This document shows positions 51,740-61,477 of a DNA stretch of 64,000 nt, piece after piece (positions within the stretch are counted from its first letter, which is position 1; each line of letters begins with the position of its first letter). The position numbers were made by a program, and so were the translations under genes. The notes below the pieces were generated by a model, which was given only the letters and a program-made list of their open reading frames with translations, was not told the origin of the DNA and did not search any database. Source of the DNA: Sporosarcina luteola (GTDB taxonomy: Bacteria > Bacillota > Bacilli > Bacillales_A > Planococcaceae); the NCBI RefSeq assembly GCF_023715535.1, contig NZ_JAMBOI010000002.1, positions 592,569-656,568 of the forward strand, given 5' to 3'.

Positions 51740-52711
51740 ATGAAAAAGAAGTCACTCGTTCTTCTCGCACTCATCATGATGTTAATCATTAGTGCTTGTG
51801 GGAACAAGAATGATAAAAGCAAGACAGAGACCGGCAATGATGGGAAGTTGACCGTCTTTACGACGGTATATCCCCTACAATATTTTACGGAGCGGATCGG
51901 CGGGGATTTTGTTAATGTTACGTCCATCTACCCTGCAGGAGCGGATGAGCATTCATTCGATCCGACACAGAAGGACATGATTGCGCTCTCCGATGCGGAC
52001 CTGTTCTTTTACATAGGACTTGGGCTTGAAGGGTTCGTGGAAAATGCCCAAAAGACATTGAAGAACGAACAAGTGGAATTCGTAGCTACTGGGGAAGCCA
52101 TTTCGGAAGATCAACTGGAAGCAGGGCATGATGAAGAGGGACTTGATGAGAATGACGAAGAAGGACATGACGGGCATGACCATGGCCAATTCGACCCCCA
52201 TGTGTGGATTTCTCCAAAGTTAAGCATCGAACTCGCTACCTCTATAAAAGAAGCGCTCATTTCAAATATGCCCGATCAGCAAGAAGCATTCGAAAAGAAT
52301 TTCGATCTTTTGGAAGATGATTTAATGGAATTGGATGAGCGATTTAAGGAAATGGCGAAAAACTCCAGTGCAAAGACCTTCTTCGTATCACATGCTGCGT
52401 TCGGCTACATTGCGGATGAATATGGTTTACATCAAGTGGCGATTGCCGGATTGAATTCACAAAGCGAACCGTCCCAAAAGCAGCTTGCTACGATTGTCGA
52501 AGAGGCAAAAGAGAAAAATGTGAACTATATTTTGTTCGAACAAAATGTTTCATCGAAGTTGACTGAAGTCATCAGAAGGGAAATTGGCGCAGAATCTTTG
52601 ATGATTCATAATTTAGGAGTCCTCACACAAGAGGATATTAAAAATAATGAAACATACTTTACGTTGATGGAACGAAACCTCAAAGTGCTTGAAAAAGCGC
52701 TTAGTAACTAA
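51740..52711 (+). CDS. znuA: Zinc ABC transporter substrate-binding lipoprotein
   Basis: A 323-residue cluster A-I solute-binding protein: lipobox ISAC (Cys20), VTSIYPAGADEHSFDPT (first metal His), an acidic His-rich loop (~131-155, HDGHDHG), DPHVWISP, FFVSHAAFGYIADEYG and ILFEQNVSSK. The His loop favours Zn over Mn. The permease and ATPase genes are not adjacent: a terminator follows and menE is convergent. It must therefore work with a transporter encoded elsewhere. Confidence 0.92.
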   Translation: MKKKSLVLLALIMMLIISACGNKNDKSKTETGNDGKLTVFTTVYPLQYFTERIGGDFVNVTSIYPAGADEHSFDPTQKDMIALSDADLFFYIGLGLEGFVENAQKTLKNEQVEFVATGEAISEDQLEAGHDEEGLDENDEEGHDGHDHGQFDPHVWISPKLSIELATSIKEALISNMPDQQEAFEKNFDLLEDDLMELDERFKEMAKNSSAKTFFVSHAAFGYIADEYGLHQVAIAGLNSQSEPSQKQLATIVEEAKEKNVNYILFEQNVSSKLTEVIRREIGAESLMIHNLGVLTQEDIKNNETYFTLMERNLKVLEKALSN

Positions 52712-52716
52712 TGCAA

Positions 52717-52760
52717 AAGTAGGATTGGAATCCCAGGAGGAATCTCAATCCTACTTTTTT
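52717..52760 (+). terminator. Bidirectional terminator between znuA and menE
   Basis: GTAGGATTG pairs with CAATCCTAC, then TTTTTTA; the minus strand also has a short T tract. Confidence 0.82.
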
Positions 52761-54204
52761 ATTTGCCCAAAGCCCATTCTCTAAGTTCACGGCGAAGCAA
52801 TTTGTTAGATGCATTGCGCGGCAGCTCGTCTACAAAGTGGAATGCTCTTGGAACTTTATATCTGCCAAGCTGTTGGTTACAATACCTTTCCAAATTCAGC
52901 TCTGTCAGATGTTCGTCGCCTACAATGAAAGCGACTGGCACGCTGCCCCATTCAGGGTGATCTACTCCGCATACACCTGCTTCTTTTACTTCTGGATGCG
53001 ACATAAGTACATTTTCAATTTCAGCAGGATATATATTTTCACCACCGGAAATGATCAGATCTGATCGTCTATCGACAATGAATAAATAGCCTTCTTCATC
53101 GATATAGCCGATATCCCCCGTCGGCAGCCAGCCGTCTTCCAACGGCTCCCTGTCGGATGCATGCCCGATATACCCCGGTGTAACGTGAGGCCCCATAACG
53201 AGCACCTCGCCAAACTCTCCAGGTTGTTCGGCATCTCTGATCGTGATTCGATTGAAGAATAAAGGCTTGCCTGCAGAGCCGGACTTCCGTAAGGCATCCT
53301 CAGATGAAAGTGTTGCAGTTTGGGAACTCGTTTCCGTCATTCCATATGTTTGCAGAACAGGCAAATTATAATGCGCGGCTCGACGCAAGTATTCATCCGG
53401 AACTGGACCACCGCCGGCTAACATCGACTGAAATGAAGGATGAGCAACCGACCCATTTTTCTCAAATTCATCCAGAATCCTATGCAGCCCTGTCGCCACA
53501 ACGGAGATTCTTGTAGCAGTCCCCTTTTCAATTTCCTCTACAATCGATTCAGCGTCGAATTTTTCATACAACCGTACGCCCATTCCGTAGATGACGGATC
53601 TTGCCAGTATGGAGAACCCGCTAATATGGAACAAAGGCATCGTACAAAGCCAAATGTCATCCTCCGACAATCCTAAATTCAATACGGAGGATAATGCACT
53701 CGACGTATGGTTGCCAGCCGTCTGTCGGACACCTTTCGGAAAGCCTGTCGTCCCTGACGTATACATGATTGTAATCGTCCTTGACGGTTCCCACATTTCC
53801 GTAAACGTGACAGGTTTCGCCTCACTTATTTTAATTGCGGAAAATAAGAGCTTAGAAGTGCTGACCTCTCTGATATGATCAATAAATTCATCATCGGCTA
53901 TCAAAGTCGAAGCACCGCAATCTTTCAATTGCCATGAAATTTCTTTTGAGGATAGCCTGCTGTTCATCATGACGATTTCGAGTCCCGCCAACAGACATCC
54001 ATGGATGACAAAAACCATCTCGGGTGTCGATCGGCCCAACAAGGCAATCCGGTCCCCTTCGTTAAGACCATTCCAACGTAATTTCCTGGCAATAGTAGCC
54101 GCCTTTTCCGAGAGTTGCCTGAATGTCCACTGTTTCTCCCCAAAGGAGAGAGCCATCCTATCGGGTGTCAAATACGCCCTTTGCAATAACCAATTCGGAA
54201 TCAT
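52759..54204 (-). CDS. menE: o-Succinylbenzoate-CoA ligase
   Basis: A 481-residue ANL-superfamily adenylating enzyme: P-loop-like IMYTSGTTGFPKGV (~147-160), QTYGMTETSSQ, WLPTGDIGYIDEEGYL and the hinge DRRSDLIISGGENIYPAEIE. In the menaquinone pathway it joins o-succinylbenzoate to CoA. It is the last men gene, separated from menB by a hairpin. menC, which makes its substrate, is missing next to it. Confidence 0.93.
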   Translation of the reverse strand: MIPNWLLQRAYLTPDRMALSFGEKQWTFRQLSEKAATIARKLRWNGLNEGDRIALLGRSTPEMVFVIHGCLLAGLEIVMMNSRLSSKEISWQLKDCGASTLIADDEFIDHIREVSTSKLLFSAIKISEAKPVTFTEMWEPSRTITIMYTSGTTGFPKGVRQTAGNHTSSALSSVLNLGLSEDDIWLCTMPLFHISGFSILARSVIYGMGVRLYEKFDAESIVEEIEKGTATRISVVATGLHRILDEFEKNGSVAHPSFQSMLAGGGPVPDEYLRRAAHYNLPVLQTYGMTETSSQTATLSSEDALRKSGSAGKPLFFNRITIRDAEQPGEFGEVLVMGPHVTPGYIGHASDREPLEDGWLPTGDIGYIDEEGYLFIVDRRSDLIISGGENIYPAEIENVLMSHPEVKEAGVCGVDHPEWGSVPVAFIVGDEHLTELNLERYCNQQLGRYKVPRAFHFVDELPRNASNKLLRRELREWALGK

Positions 54205-54224
54205 ATACTCACCATCTCTCGAAT

Positions 54225-54255
54225 AGAAAAGCTGCCTACGTGAACAGGCAGCTTG
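54225..54255 (-). terminator. Hairpin between menB and menE
   Basis: AAGCTGCCT pairs with AGGCAGCTT (9 bp) followed on the minus strand by TTCTATTC. It could attenuate transcription into menE, lowering its level relative to menFDHB. Confidence 0.7.
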
Positions 54256-54278
54256 GATAATTTACTATGCTAACAATA

Positions 54279-55097
54279 TTAAGGGAAACGTGGGAATTGT
54301 CCGAAGTCAGGCTTACGCTTCTCTTTGAATGCGTCGCGTCCCTCTTTCGCTTCTTCCGTTGTGTAGTAAAGCAATGTTGCATCTCCAGCCAATTGTTGAA
54401 GACCAGCTAGTCCGTCCGTATCGGCATTCATTGCCGCTTTGATGAAACGGAGCGCAGTAGGGCTCATTGCGAGCATCTCTTCACACCATTGAACTGTTTC
54501 GTCTTCCAATTGCTCATAAGGGACAACTGTATTGACGAGGCCCATATCCAATGCTTGTTGTGCATCGTATTGGCGACATAGATACCATATTTCCCTTGCT
54601 TTCTTATGACCGATGATACGAGCCAAATAACCCGATCCATATCCAGCGTCAAATGAACCGACTTTCGGTCCTGTTTGTCCGAAACGAGCATTATCTGCTG
54701 CAATCGTCAAATCACATACGACATGCAATACATGCCCGCCGCCGATTGCATATCCTGCAACCATTGCGACTACTGGCTTCGGAATGACACGTATCAATCT
54801 TTGCAGGTCAAGGACATTCAAGCGTGGAATTTCGTCATCCCCGACATATCCTCCATGACCGCGTACGGATTGGTCACCGCCTGAACAAAATGCTTTCTCG
54901 CCTTCTCCTGTCAAAATGATGACGCCGATACTTTCGTCATCTCGCGCACGAGAAAACGCATCGATCAGCTCCATTACAGTTTTAGGGCGGAATGCATTGC
55001 GCACTTCCGGACGGTTGATCGTCACTTTTGCAATGCCGTTGTACTTCTCATATTTGATATCTTCATATGTACGGATCGTTTCCCATTGACGTGTCAT
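54279..55097 (-). CDS. menB: 1,4-Dihydroxy-2-naphthoyl-CoA synthase
   Basis: A 272-residue crotonase-fold enzyme: [17 protein letters not shown] (oxyanion hole and MenB-specific loop), [37 protein letters not shown] and the C-terminal [15 protein letters not shown]. It closes the naphthoate ring from o-succinylbenzoyl-CoA. ATG 55097 follows GGAGGAGG. The start lies inside the end of menH (35-base overlap), indicating coupling. Confidence 0.97.
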   Translation of the reverse strand: MTRQWETIRTYEDIKYEKYNGIAKVTINRPEVRNAFRPKTVMELIDAFSRARDDESIGVIILTGEGEKAFCSGGDQSVRGHGGYVGDDEIPRLNVLDLQRLIRVIPKPVVAMVAGYAIGGGHVLHVVCDLTIAADNARFGQTGPKVGSFDAGYGSGYLARIIGHKKAREIWYLCRQYDAQQALDMGLVNTVVPYEQLEDETVQWCEEMLAMSPTALRFIKAAMNADTDGLAGLQQLAGDATLLYYTTEEAKEGRDAFKEKRKPDFGQFPRFP

Positions 55098-55938
55098 TTT
55101 CTTCCTCCTCCAAATATAGATCTTGCAAATACTCCATAACCATTGTAGCAAACAATCGTGGTTTTTCCACGTGAATTGCATGTCCCGCCCCCGGAACGAC
55201 AGCATGTCGCCAAGTAGGAGAAAGTAAGTTCATTTCCCGGGCAATTGCTACAAATTTCGCATCCAATTCACCTGTTATAAGAAAAACAAGATTTGGCATC
55301 GAATGAAGGGCTTTCCAATAGGATTCCTGGCTGCCCGTTCCGATCCCTAACAGACTGTTGGCCAATCCGATTTCGTTTTGCTGTAGTCTTTCCTTCCTAA
55401 TCGCTTTCCTTTTTTCTGCAGGAAGACTTTTTTGGGAATCAAACAGGGGGATGTTCTCCCATTTATCGACAAAAGAAGTTATGCCTTCCTCAATTATCTT
55501 ACTTGCCAGCAACTTGTCCGCCGCCTTCCGTGCGGCTCTGTCTTGTTCTTCCCACAAGCCCGGAGACGAGCTTTCAAGGATCAAAGCCTTCACCCGTTCG
55601 GGGTAATTGATTGTGTACGCCAGTGAAATGCGTCCGCCCATCGAGTAGCCTACCAAATAAACGGAATCCAATTTCAAATACTCAAATAGGGCTTCCAGAT
55701 CTTCAACCTGCTCCTCCATTGAATAGCGCTTGGGTTTATCCGGGATGCTAGTTTTTCCGTGCCCTGTCAAATCTATGGCAATCGTCCGATACTTCCCTTT
55801 GAATTCTCTACGAACTTCATTCCAAGTGGAGGCAGTTCCTGTAAAACCGTGTAGAAAGACGATAGCGGGCAAATGAGGATCCCCTTCCATCTCGACATGG
55901 ATTGAAAGCCCACGCACCGGGACTTGAAGGTCAATCAT
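55063..55938 (-). CDS. menH: SHCHC synthase (MenH), alpha/beta hydrolase
   Basis: A 290-residue alpha/beta hydrolase: [22 protein letters not shown], nucleophile in [14 protein letters not shown], and the late [11 protein letters not shown]is. It eliminates pyruvate from SEPHCHC made by MenD. ATG 55938 overlaps the menD stop by eight bases, with AAGGA very close; TTG 55956 is an alternative. The order menF-D-H-B-E is as in B. subtilis. Confidence 0.9.
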   Translation of the reverse strand: MIDLQVPVRGLSIHVEMEGDPHLPAIVFLHGFTGTASTWNEVRREFKGKYRTIAIDLTGHGKTSIPDKPKRYSMEEQVEDLEALFEYLKLDSVYLVGYSMGGRISLAYTINYPERVKALILESSSPGLWEEQDRAARKAADKLLASKIIEEGITSFVDKWENIPLFDSQKSLPAEKRKAIRKERLQQNEIGLANSLLGIGTGSQESYWKALHSMPNLVFLITGELDAKFVAIAREMNLLSPTWRHAVVPGAGHAIHVEKPRLFATMVMEYLQDLYLEEEENDTSMGNDPYI

Positions 55939-57643
55939 TTCCTTCAAGCCCTTCAATGATGTCTGCCCAATAAGCTCGATGGGCCTTTACATTCACCGGC
56001 CTGCTTGTGAACACTTCAATGATTCGGACGTCTTTCGTCTTTTCTTTTTGCATTTCAGCCTTGAACTCTTCAACTGTATGTATGGCTGCGTATTGCGTGT
56101 CATACATGGCGCCGATATGTTCGAATGTCAAACCTGTAGGTGTCCCGAATAATTCTTCAAAATGGTTGGCTACGCCTGCTTGGGGAAGATAAGAAAAAAT
56201 GCCTCCGCCGTCGTTATTCAAAATGATGATCGTTAAATTCGTCTTATGGAACCTCGATACGATCAATCCATTTACATCGTGTAAAAAGGACAAATCGCCA
56301 ATTAGCAGATACGTAGGTCGTTTCCGTGCCGCTTCGATGCCGAACGCCGTAGAGACAACGCCATCAATGCCGTTTGTTCCCCTATTGGATAAAACGGTTA
56401 TATCTTTCTCAGTCTTGCAGAAAAATGTGTCCACATCACGGATTGGCATGCTGCTGCCGCTTATTACATCACTGCCATCCGGAAGCATGTCGAATAAAGT
56501 TTTCACAATGACACCTTCATCTCCTGCAATGCCTTCATACCGTCTCGTAGCCGTCTCGGCGAATTCATCCGCTGAAGCCCAAGTCTCACTGTAGACGGTC
56601 GTTTCCTGCTGTCCTGGCACGTCATAAACCGCCTCTGGAGATGACTGCAGGTGATGCGTAACTACACCGAGCGAATCCCGGAATTCCGGTGATTCATCCA
56701 CAGCTGCGAATACTTCCGGCCGATGTTTTTTCAAAAATAAAGACAATGGCTTCGAAACCGGCTGTGCGCCGAAACGGATGACCGTGTCAGGCACCGCCTC
56801 CGACTGGAATGTTTCACTTTTCAACAGGGCGTCATAATGAGCGATACATAGTGGCCTGCAGTCTTCAGGCACTTCAGATCTCAAATTGGATAAAGGATCA
56901 CATAACACAGGCCACTGCAATCGCCGTGCAAAATTCCAGAATGCTTCCTTATCAAATCCAATAGGCAACTCCCCAGCGATGATCAGTCCTTTTTCAGTCT
57001 TCGAAAAAAGAGCGGCCAGCGATTGTTTCTGGGTACTTGAAAGGGCAATATCGCCATGGATCCTTTCAGCGAAAGTCGATGCCTTCGGTTTTCTGTCGAA
57101 ATCGATCAGTAAAGGCTCCCGCAATGGAATGTTCAAATGGATCGGTCCCATCGGTTTGGTCATCGCAACAGAAACGGCACGATTGACATGCCTTTCCAAA
57201 AACCAATCCAGCTCTTCACTGTCCTCCGCGAGTGGAAGGTCGACACTGAATTTCACATGCTTGCCGTACATATTCAATTGATCGATCGCTTGTGGCGCGC
57301 CTACCCCCCTCAGTTCATGCGGCCGATCTGCCGTTAGGACTATGAGCGGGATGCGGGCGTAGAATGCCTCAGTGATTGCAGGGTGGTAGTTTGACGCTGC
57401 CGTTCCCGATGTGCATAGAAGGACAACGGGTCTGCCGGATGCCTTCGCTAAGCCGAGTGCAAAATACGCTGCTGACCTTTCATCCACTTGCATAAATGTC
57501 TCCAATTTATCTGATGCAGCAAAAGCATAAGCGAGAGGCGTTGAACGGGAACCCGGACTTATTACCGCCTCTTTCACGCCAGCCTGCAGCAACGTATCTG
57601 TCATTCGTAAAACATGGTCTGTCAACACTCGTTGTTCATCCAT
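55931..57643 (-). CDS. menD: SEPHCHC synthase
   Basis: A 570-residue ThDP-dependent enzyme: SPGSRSTPLAYAF at the start, the GTAASNYHPAITEAFY segment with the N-terminal active site, and the C-terminal ThDP/Mg motif GDLSFLHDVNGL...ILNNDGGGIFSYL. It adds decarboxylated 2-oxoglutarate to isochorismate, the committed step to menaquinone. ATG 57643 follows AGGGGGAAAG and overlaps the menF stop by eight bases. Confidence 0.97.
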   Translation of the reverse strand: MDEQRVLTDHVLRMTDTLLQAGVKEAVISPGSRSTPLAYAFAASDKLETFMQVDERSAAYFALGLAKASGRPVVLLCTSGTAASNYHPAITEAFYARIPLIVLTADRPHELRGVGAPQAIDQLNMYGKHVKFSVDLPLAEDSEELDWFLERHVNRAVSVAMTKPMGPIHLNIPLREPLLIDFDRKPKASTFAERIHGDIALSSTQKQSLAALFSKTEKGLIIAGELPIGFDKEAFWNFARRLQWPVLCDPLSNLRSEVPEDCRPLCIAHYDALLKSETFQSEAVPDTVIRFGAQPVSKPLSLFLKKHRPEVFAAVDESPEFRDSLGVVTHHLQSSPEAVYDVPGQQETTVYSETWASADEFAETATRRYEGIAGDEGVIVKTLFDMLPDGSDVISGSSMPIRDVDTFFCKTEKDITVLSNRGTNGIDGVVSTAFGIEAARKRPTYLLIGDLSFLHDVNGLIVSRFHKTNLTIIILNNDGGGIFSYLPQAGVANHFEELFGTPTGLTFEHIGAMYDTQYAAIHTVEEFKAEMQKEKTKDVRIIEVFTSRPVNVKAHRAYWADIIEGLEGND

Positions 57644-59024
57644 TCAACTTTCCCCCTAGCGCCCGCAATACCGGTCTGAATTTCACCCACGTCTCGTCAT
57701 ATTCCAGTTCGGGAACGGAATCCGCAACGATTCCTCCGCCCGCGTACAAATACGCCCGATCCGAATTGAGTAAACCGGAACGGATGGCAACTGCAAATTC
57801 TCCGTTGCCTGCAGCATCTGTCCAACCGATTGGTGCAGCATAATACCCTCTATCCATTTCTTCCTCGAGCCGAATGATTTCCAATGCGACATCTGTTGGG
57901 ACTCCTCCCAATGCCGGCGTTGGGTGCAATGCTTCTACGAATGAGAAGATATCGTTCTCCTCTCCGAGAGACCCTTCAACAGATGTATACAGATGTTGGA
58001 TATCCCTGATCTTCATTAATTTTGGCGTTTTCGGAATGTGCACTTCGCTGCAGTATTTATTAAAGATGTTCGAGATCATGCTGACGACATGCTGATGCTC
58101 TTCACGGTTCTTTCGATCACCCAATAGCGCTTCACCAAGTTCCCGGTCTTCCTGTGCCGATTTTCCGCGACGGATCGATCCGGCTACACATGCCGAATAG
58201 GCTTTCCCTTTCTTAATTTCAATTAGACGTTCAGGCGTCGCACCAAAGAATAGCGACTTCCCTATCTGAAGGCCGAAATGATAGCTCTCCTGCTGTTCAT
58301 TCGTAATCGCATGCAATGCCTTGACGCTATTTACTTCCTGCTCAAATTGAAGTTCAAGTGCCCGGGCGATGACAACTTTGTCCGCCTTGCCTTTCTGTAT
58401 TGATTCGGTGGCATTGTCTACGGCTTTCAAATACTGCTCCTTGCCCCGCTCTGTCGTTGCGATGACCTTATTTTGATTGGCAAAGTCAAACTCCTCGACC
58501 TGTGCGATATGGATCAGTTTGTCACGCTCTTCCCGAAGCCTTTCAAAGTCCAAGGCGGCTTCTTTACGATTCGTAATCATATTGATGGAAACGAGAGTCT
58601 TTCCTTCCTCGATTTTCAATTGGAAAGAAGGCACAACGAAATAACCGGACGGGAAATCATCCCACTCCGATTCCTTTCTGTTTTCCTCATCAAATGAAAA
58701 TCCTCCAAAGAGGACTGGATCAATATCTTTTTCCTCTTTTATAAGAATGGAGCAAAGCTGTTTCCATTGCTCTGATATGTCTTTATAACGGCCGCTGGTT
58801 TTCCCGGTTGCCAACGTATAAGCTTGTCCAATCCCGACAATCGTTAAAGTCTTATCAGCGTTTTGCCAATAGAACCGACTGTCTTTGTATTGTGAAGCGC
58901 CTGCTTCAAAAAAAGACAAAGGTGATATCCTTCCGACTTCGACAGTTTCCGTGAAGAAGCGAGTACTCGGAGATATCATCACTTTTTGCATTTCACGAAC
59001 ATCCGTCATCTTGTGACCCATCAT
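57636..59024 (-). CDS. menF: Isochorismate synthase (menaquinone-specific)
   Basis: A 462-residue chorismate-using enzyme. C-terminal catalytic motifs include ATPERLIEIKKGKAYSACVAGSIRRG, HQHVVSMI, LHPTPALGGVP and YAAPIGWTDAAGNGEFAVAIRSGL. It turns chorismate into isochorismate. ATG 59024 (or the adjacent 59021) follows AAAGGAGA. It opens the minus-strand men operon; menA lies divergent 190 bases away. Confidence 0.95.
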   Translation of the reverse strand: MMGHKMTDVREMQKVMISPSTRFFTETVEVGRISPLSFFEAGASQYKDSRFYWQNADKTLTIVGIGQAYTLATGKTSGRYKDISEQWKQLCSILIKEEKDIDPVLFGGFSFDEENRKESEWDDFPSGYFVVPSFQLKIEEGKTLVSINMITNRKEAALDFERLREERDKLIHIAQVEEFDFANQNKVIATTERGKEQYLKAVDNATESIQKGKADKVVIARALELQFEQEVNSVKALHAITNEQQESYHFGLQIGKSLFFGATPERLIEIKKGKAYSACVAGSIRRGKSAQEDRELGEALLGDRKNREEHQHVVSMISNIFNKYCSEVHIPKTPKLMKIRDIQHLYTSVEGSLGEENDIFSFVEALHPTPALGGVPTDVALEIIRLEEEMDRGYYAAPIGWTDAAGNGEFAVAIRSGLLNSDRAYLYAGGGIVADSVPELEYDETWVKFRPVLRALGGKLNG

Positions 59025-59214
59025 TTTCTCTCCTTTATCTTCAAACCATTATCTTACAATGAAACACTTATTATTTTTTATCGAAGAATGAATTCCTTAC
59101 TTCCATTATACCGGAATATCGTCATCCTCGCATAGATAATGCAAACAAGGATACCTCTTTCAGCCGTTTTGGAGTACAATGGATATCGGAAACATGAGGA
59201 TAGGAGAGAATACA

Positions 59215-60126
59215 TTGCAACATACTATTAAAGCTGATTCCGGATGGCGAATATGGTGGCAGCTTACGAGACCACATACTCTGACTGCGGCTTTCGCTCC
59301 GGTTTTTCTAGGGACGATGATTGCTTTAACTCACGGAAAACTACATTTCCCGTTATTTTTCGCCATGCTGATTGCAAGCCTCTTCATTCAGATGGCTACC
59401 AATATGTTCAATGAATATTACGATTTCAAACGCGGATTGGACAATGAAAACTCAGTTGGCATCGGCGGGACAATCGTGCGGAATGGCGTACAGCCGATAA
59501 CGGTATTGCTCATTGCTCTAGCGTTATATGCAGTTTCAGTTCTCATCGGGATTTATATCTGCATGGAGACTTCCTGGATGCTAGCCCTGGTTGGTGGAAT
59601 CTCGATGCTGATCGGTTATTTGTATACCGGCGGACCGTTGCCGATCGCCTACACACCTTTTGGAGAGCTGGTTTCAGGTGTGGTCATGGGAATGCTGTTG
59701 ATTCTGATTGCCTTCTATATTCAAACGGGCGCAGTAACGACAGATGCAGTGCTCATTTCCATTCCAAGCATGCTTCTCGTTGCCGCTATCATGATGGCAA
59801 ACAACATTCGCGACCTGGAAGGTGATAAAGAAGGCGGCAGGAAGACGTTAGCCATTCTAGTCGGAAGATCCAATGCAATTAACATCCTTGCATCATTCTT
59901 TATCATTTCTTATTGCTGGATAATCATACTTATTGCGTTAGGTTATCTCACCCCGTGGGCATTGCTCGTATTTCTTAGTGTTCGTAAACCGATAAATGCG
60001 ATTGCCACCTTCCGCACATATCTGCTGCCATTGCAGGTTATGCCTGCCATGAAGAACACAGCAGTCACAAATACGTTATTCGGTTTATTATTAGGGATCG
60101 GCATCCTGATTGGACATTATCTATAA
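59215..60126 (+). CDS. menA: 1,4-Dihydroxy-2-naphthoate polyprenyltransferase
   Basis: A 303-residue UbiA-superfamily membrane enzyme with about eight helices. The first Asp-rich motif is in NMFNEYYDFKRGLDNE (N-x-x-x-D-x-x-x-D) and the second in NNIRDLEGDKEGGRKTLA. It attaches the isoprenoid tail to DHNA. The start is TTG 59215, seven bases after AGGAGA; ATG codons at 59179 and 59194 have no ribosome site. It is separate from, and divergent to, menFDHBE. Confidence 0.93.
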   Translation: MQHTIKADSGWRIWWQLTRPHTLTAAFAPVFLGTMIALTHGKLHFPLFFAMLIASLFIQMATNMFNEYYDFKRGLDNENSVGIGGTIVRNGVQPITVLLIALALYAVSVLIGIYICMETSWMLALVGGISMLIGYLYTGGPLPIAYTPFGELVSGVVMGMLLILIAFYIQTGAVTTDAVLISIPSMLLVAAIMMANNIRDLEGDKEGGRKTLAILVGRSNAINILASFFIISYCWIIILIALGYLTPWALLVFLSVRKPINAIATFRTYLLPLQVMPAMKNTAVTNTLFGLLLGIGILIGHYL

Positions 60127-60133
60127 TTACTTT

Positions 60134-60171
60134 GATGGACTTGCACAGTTAATTGGCAAGTCCATTTTTTT
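60134..60171 (+). terminator. menA terminator
   Basis: ATGGACTTGC pairs with GCAAGTCCAT, then TTTTTT. Confidence 0.9.
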
Positions 60172-60299
60172 GTCTGTATTTGTCTTCCATGTTTAGTTCA
60201 TCGATTCAAAAGGAATTGAAAGGTACAATGCTTTCATTGCTATGAAGTCATCGGGCTATGACCATACTAATGCAACTAACATAAAAGGATGTGCTGATC

Positions 60300-61049
60300 A
60301 TGTTAACGAATGAACAAAAAGCAGAACTAAAAGAAAGTTTGCTTGAAATGAAATCACAATTGCAGAAAACGGAAAGTACAACCGACATTAGAGATTCTGC
60401 CCGGGAAGAAGTCGGAGAGTTATCAACTTATGATAATCACCCGGGAGACATGGGAACTGAACTTTTTGAAAGAGAAAAGGACCTAGCCCTGCATGTCCAT
60501 GCAGGAGACGAATCAGATAAAGTCGAGCATGCTTTGAATGCTTTAACAAATGGAACATATGGATATTGTGAAGTATGTAAAACAGAAATTCCCTTTGAAA
60601 GGCTGGAGGCACTTCCCTATACGACTTACTGTATAGATCATACGCCTGAGAGGGATATTCCGAACGATCGACCATCGGAAGAGGATATTCTAATTATGGC
60701 CAATCCTAACACCTTCGCGGATAGAAGAGATCGCACTGGAAGGGAAAGCAATGAGAGAGACAGTGAAGACAGCTTTCAAGAAATCGCTAAATCGGGGACT
60801 TCGGAAACACCTTCCGATTTTATAGGAGATCATGATGACTATAATACTCTTTATGATGATAAAATATTGGACGGCGCGGTGGAAGAAGTGGAGGAATTCA
60901 TCAGTACAGATATCACAGGCGAAACAAGAGGATTTGTAAGATCGGAGATATCAGAGGAATATGAAGATAAATTAGATGATGAAGGGTTGGAATCTCCACT
61001 CGGGGACATCCCGTATCATCTGAGGGACAGCTATACAGGCGATAAATAA
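60300..61049 (+). CDS. yteA: YteA-like DksA/TraR zinc-finger-family protein
   Basis: A 249-residue acidic protein. The N-terminal ~110 residues match the Bacillus YteA/YocK group: a coiled-coil (NEQKAELKESLLEMKSQLQ), YDNHPGDMGTELFEREKDLALH, and a finger YGYCEVCKTEIPFERLEALPYTTYCIDH (Cys-x2-Cys...Cys-x2-His). The last ~130 residues are low-complexity, rich in Asp/Glu/Ser. It may bind RNA polymerase as DksA does; YteA-type proteins in Bacillus are often stress or sporulation induced. ATG 60300 follows AAAAGGAT. Gene order menA-yteA is as in B. subtilis. Confidence 0.88.
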   Translation: MLTNEQKAELKESLLEMKSQLQKTESTTDIRDSAREEVGELSTYDNHPGDMGTELFEREKDLALHVHAGDESDKVEHALNALTNGTYGYCEVCKTEIPFERLEALPYTTYCIDHTPERDIPNDRPSEEDILIMANPNTFADRRDRTGRESNERDSEDSFQEIAKSGTSETPSDFIGDHDDYNTLYDDKILDGAVEEVEEFISTDITGETRGFVRSEISEEYEDKLDDEGLESPLGDIPYHLRDSYTGDK

Positions 61050-61052
61050 AGA

Positions 61053-61116
61053 AAACGAGGGCTGTTACAGGATGTCGACGATCATCGACTTCCTGCAACA
61101 GTCCTTTTTAAAAATT
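61053..61116 (+). terminator. yteA terminator
   Basis: A long imperfect stem GGGCTGTTACAGGATGTCGA / TCGACTTCCTGCAACAGTCC followed by TTTTTA. Confidence 0.88.
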
Positions 61117-61139
61117 TTCTGCTTTTACATTGGGAAATG

Positions 61140-61442
61140 CTCATAAATTCTTATATTCACGCATAAACGCTTAGAATAACGCATAAAGTCGTGAAAGTGA
61201 GCATAAATCATATTACATACGCATAAATCTAGTTAACGGCGCATAAATCCAAAGAAGCACGCATAAAGCATTTTACACGTGCTTTTACGGAGTTATACGT
61301 GTTTACTGGTGATTATGCGTCTTAACTGAAGTTTATGCGTCTATTACTGCTAATATGCGTCTATAACTGCTAATATGCGTCAAACTTGCCGTTTATGGAT
61401 TTTTAACTGCATTTATGCGCAGCTCTTAACATTTATGCGCTT
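61140..61442. repeat. Intergenic periodic array E: two opposed half-arrays, core GCATAAA / TTTATGCG, exact 20-bp period
   Basis: CATAAA begins at 61142, 61162, 61182, 61202, 61222, 61242 and 61262. After ~20 bases the same core appears inverted, TTATGCG with its G at 61317, 61337, 61357, 61377, 61397, 61417 and 61437, preceded by an imperfect TTATACG at 61293. Linkers are about 12 bases and not conserved. The whole fills the gap between the yteA terminator and the tRNA-operon terminator. Confidence 0.93.
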
Positions 61443-61477
61443 CTAATCCTATACAGCAAGGGTTCTCTAATCAAAAT

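Noticed and set aside
14261..61442. The periodic arrays as CRISPR
   Set aside because: Units are only 20-21 bp with 8-13 bp linkers, the cores are short and degenerate, and there are no cas genes.
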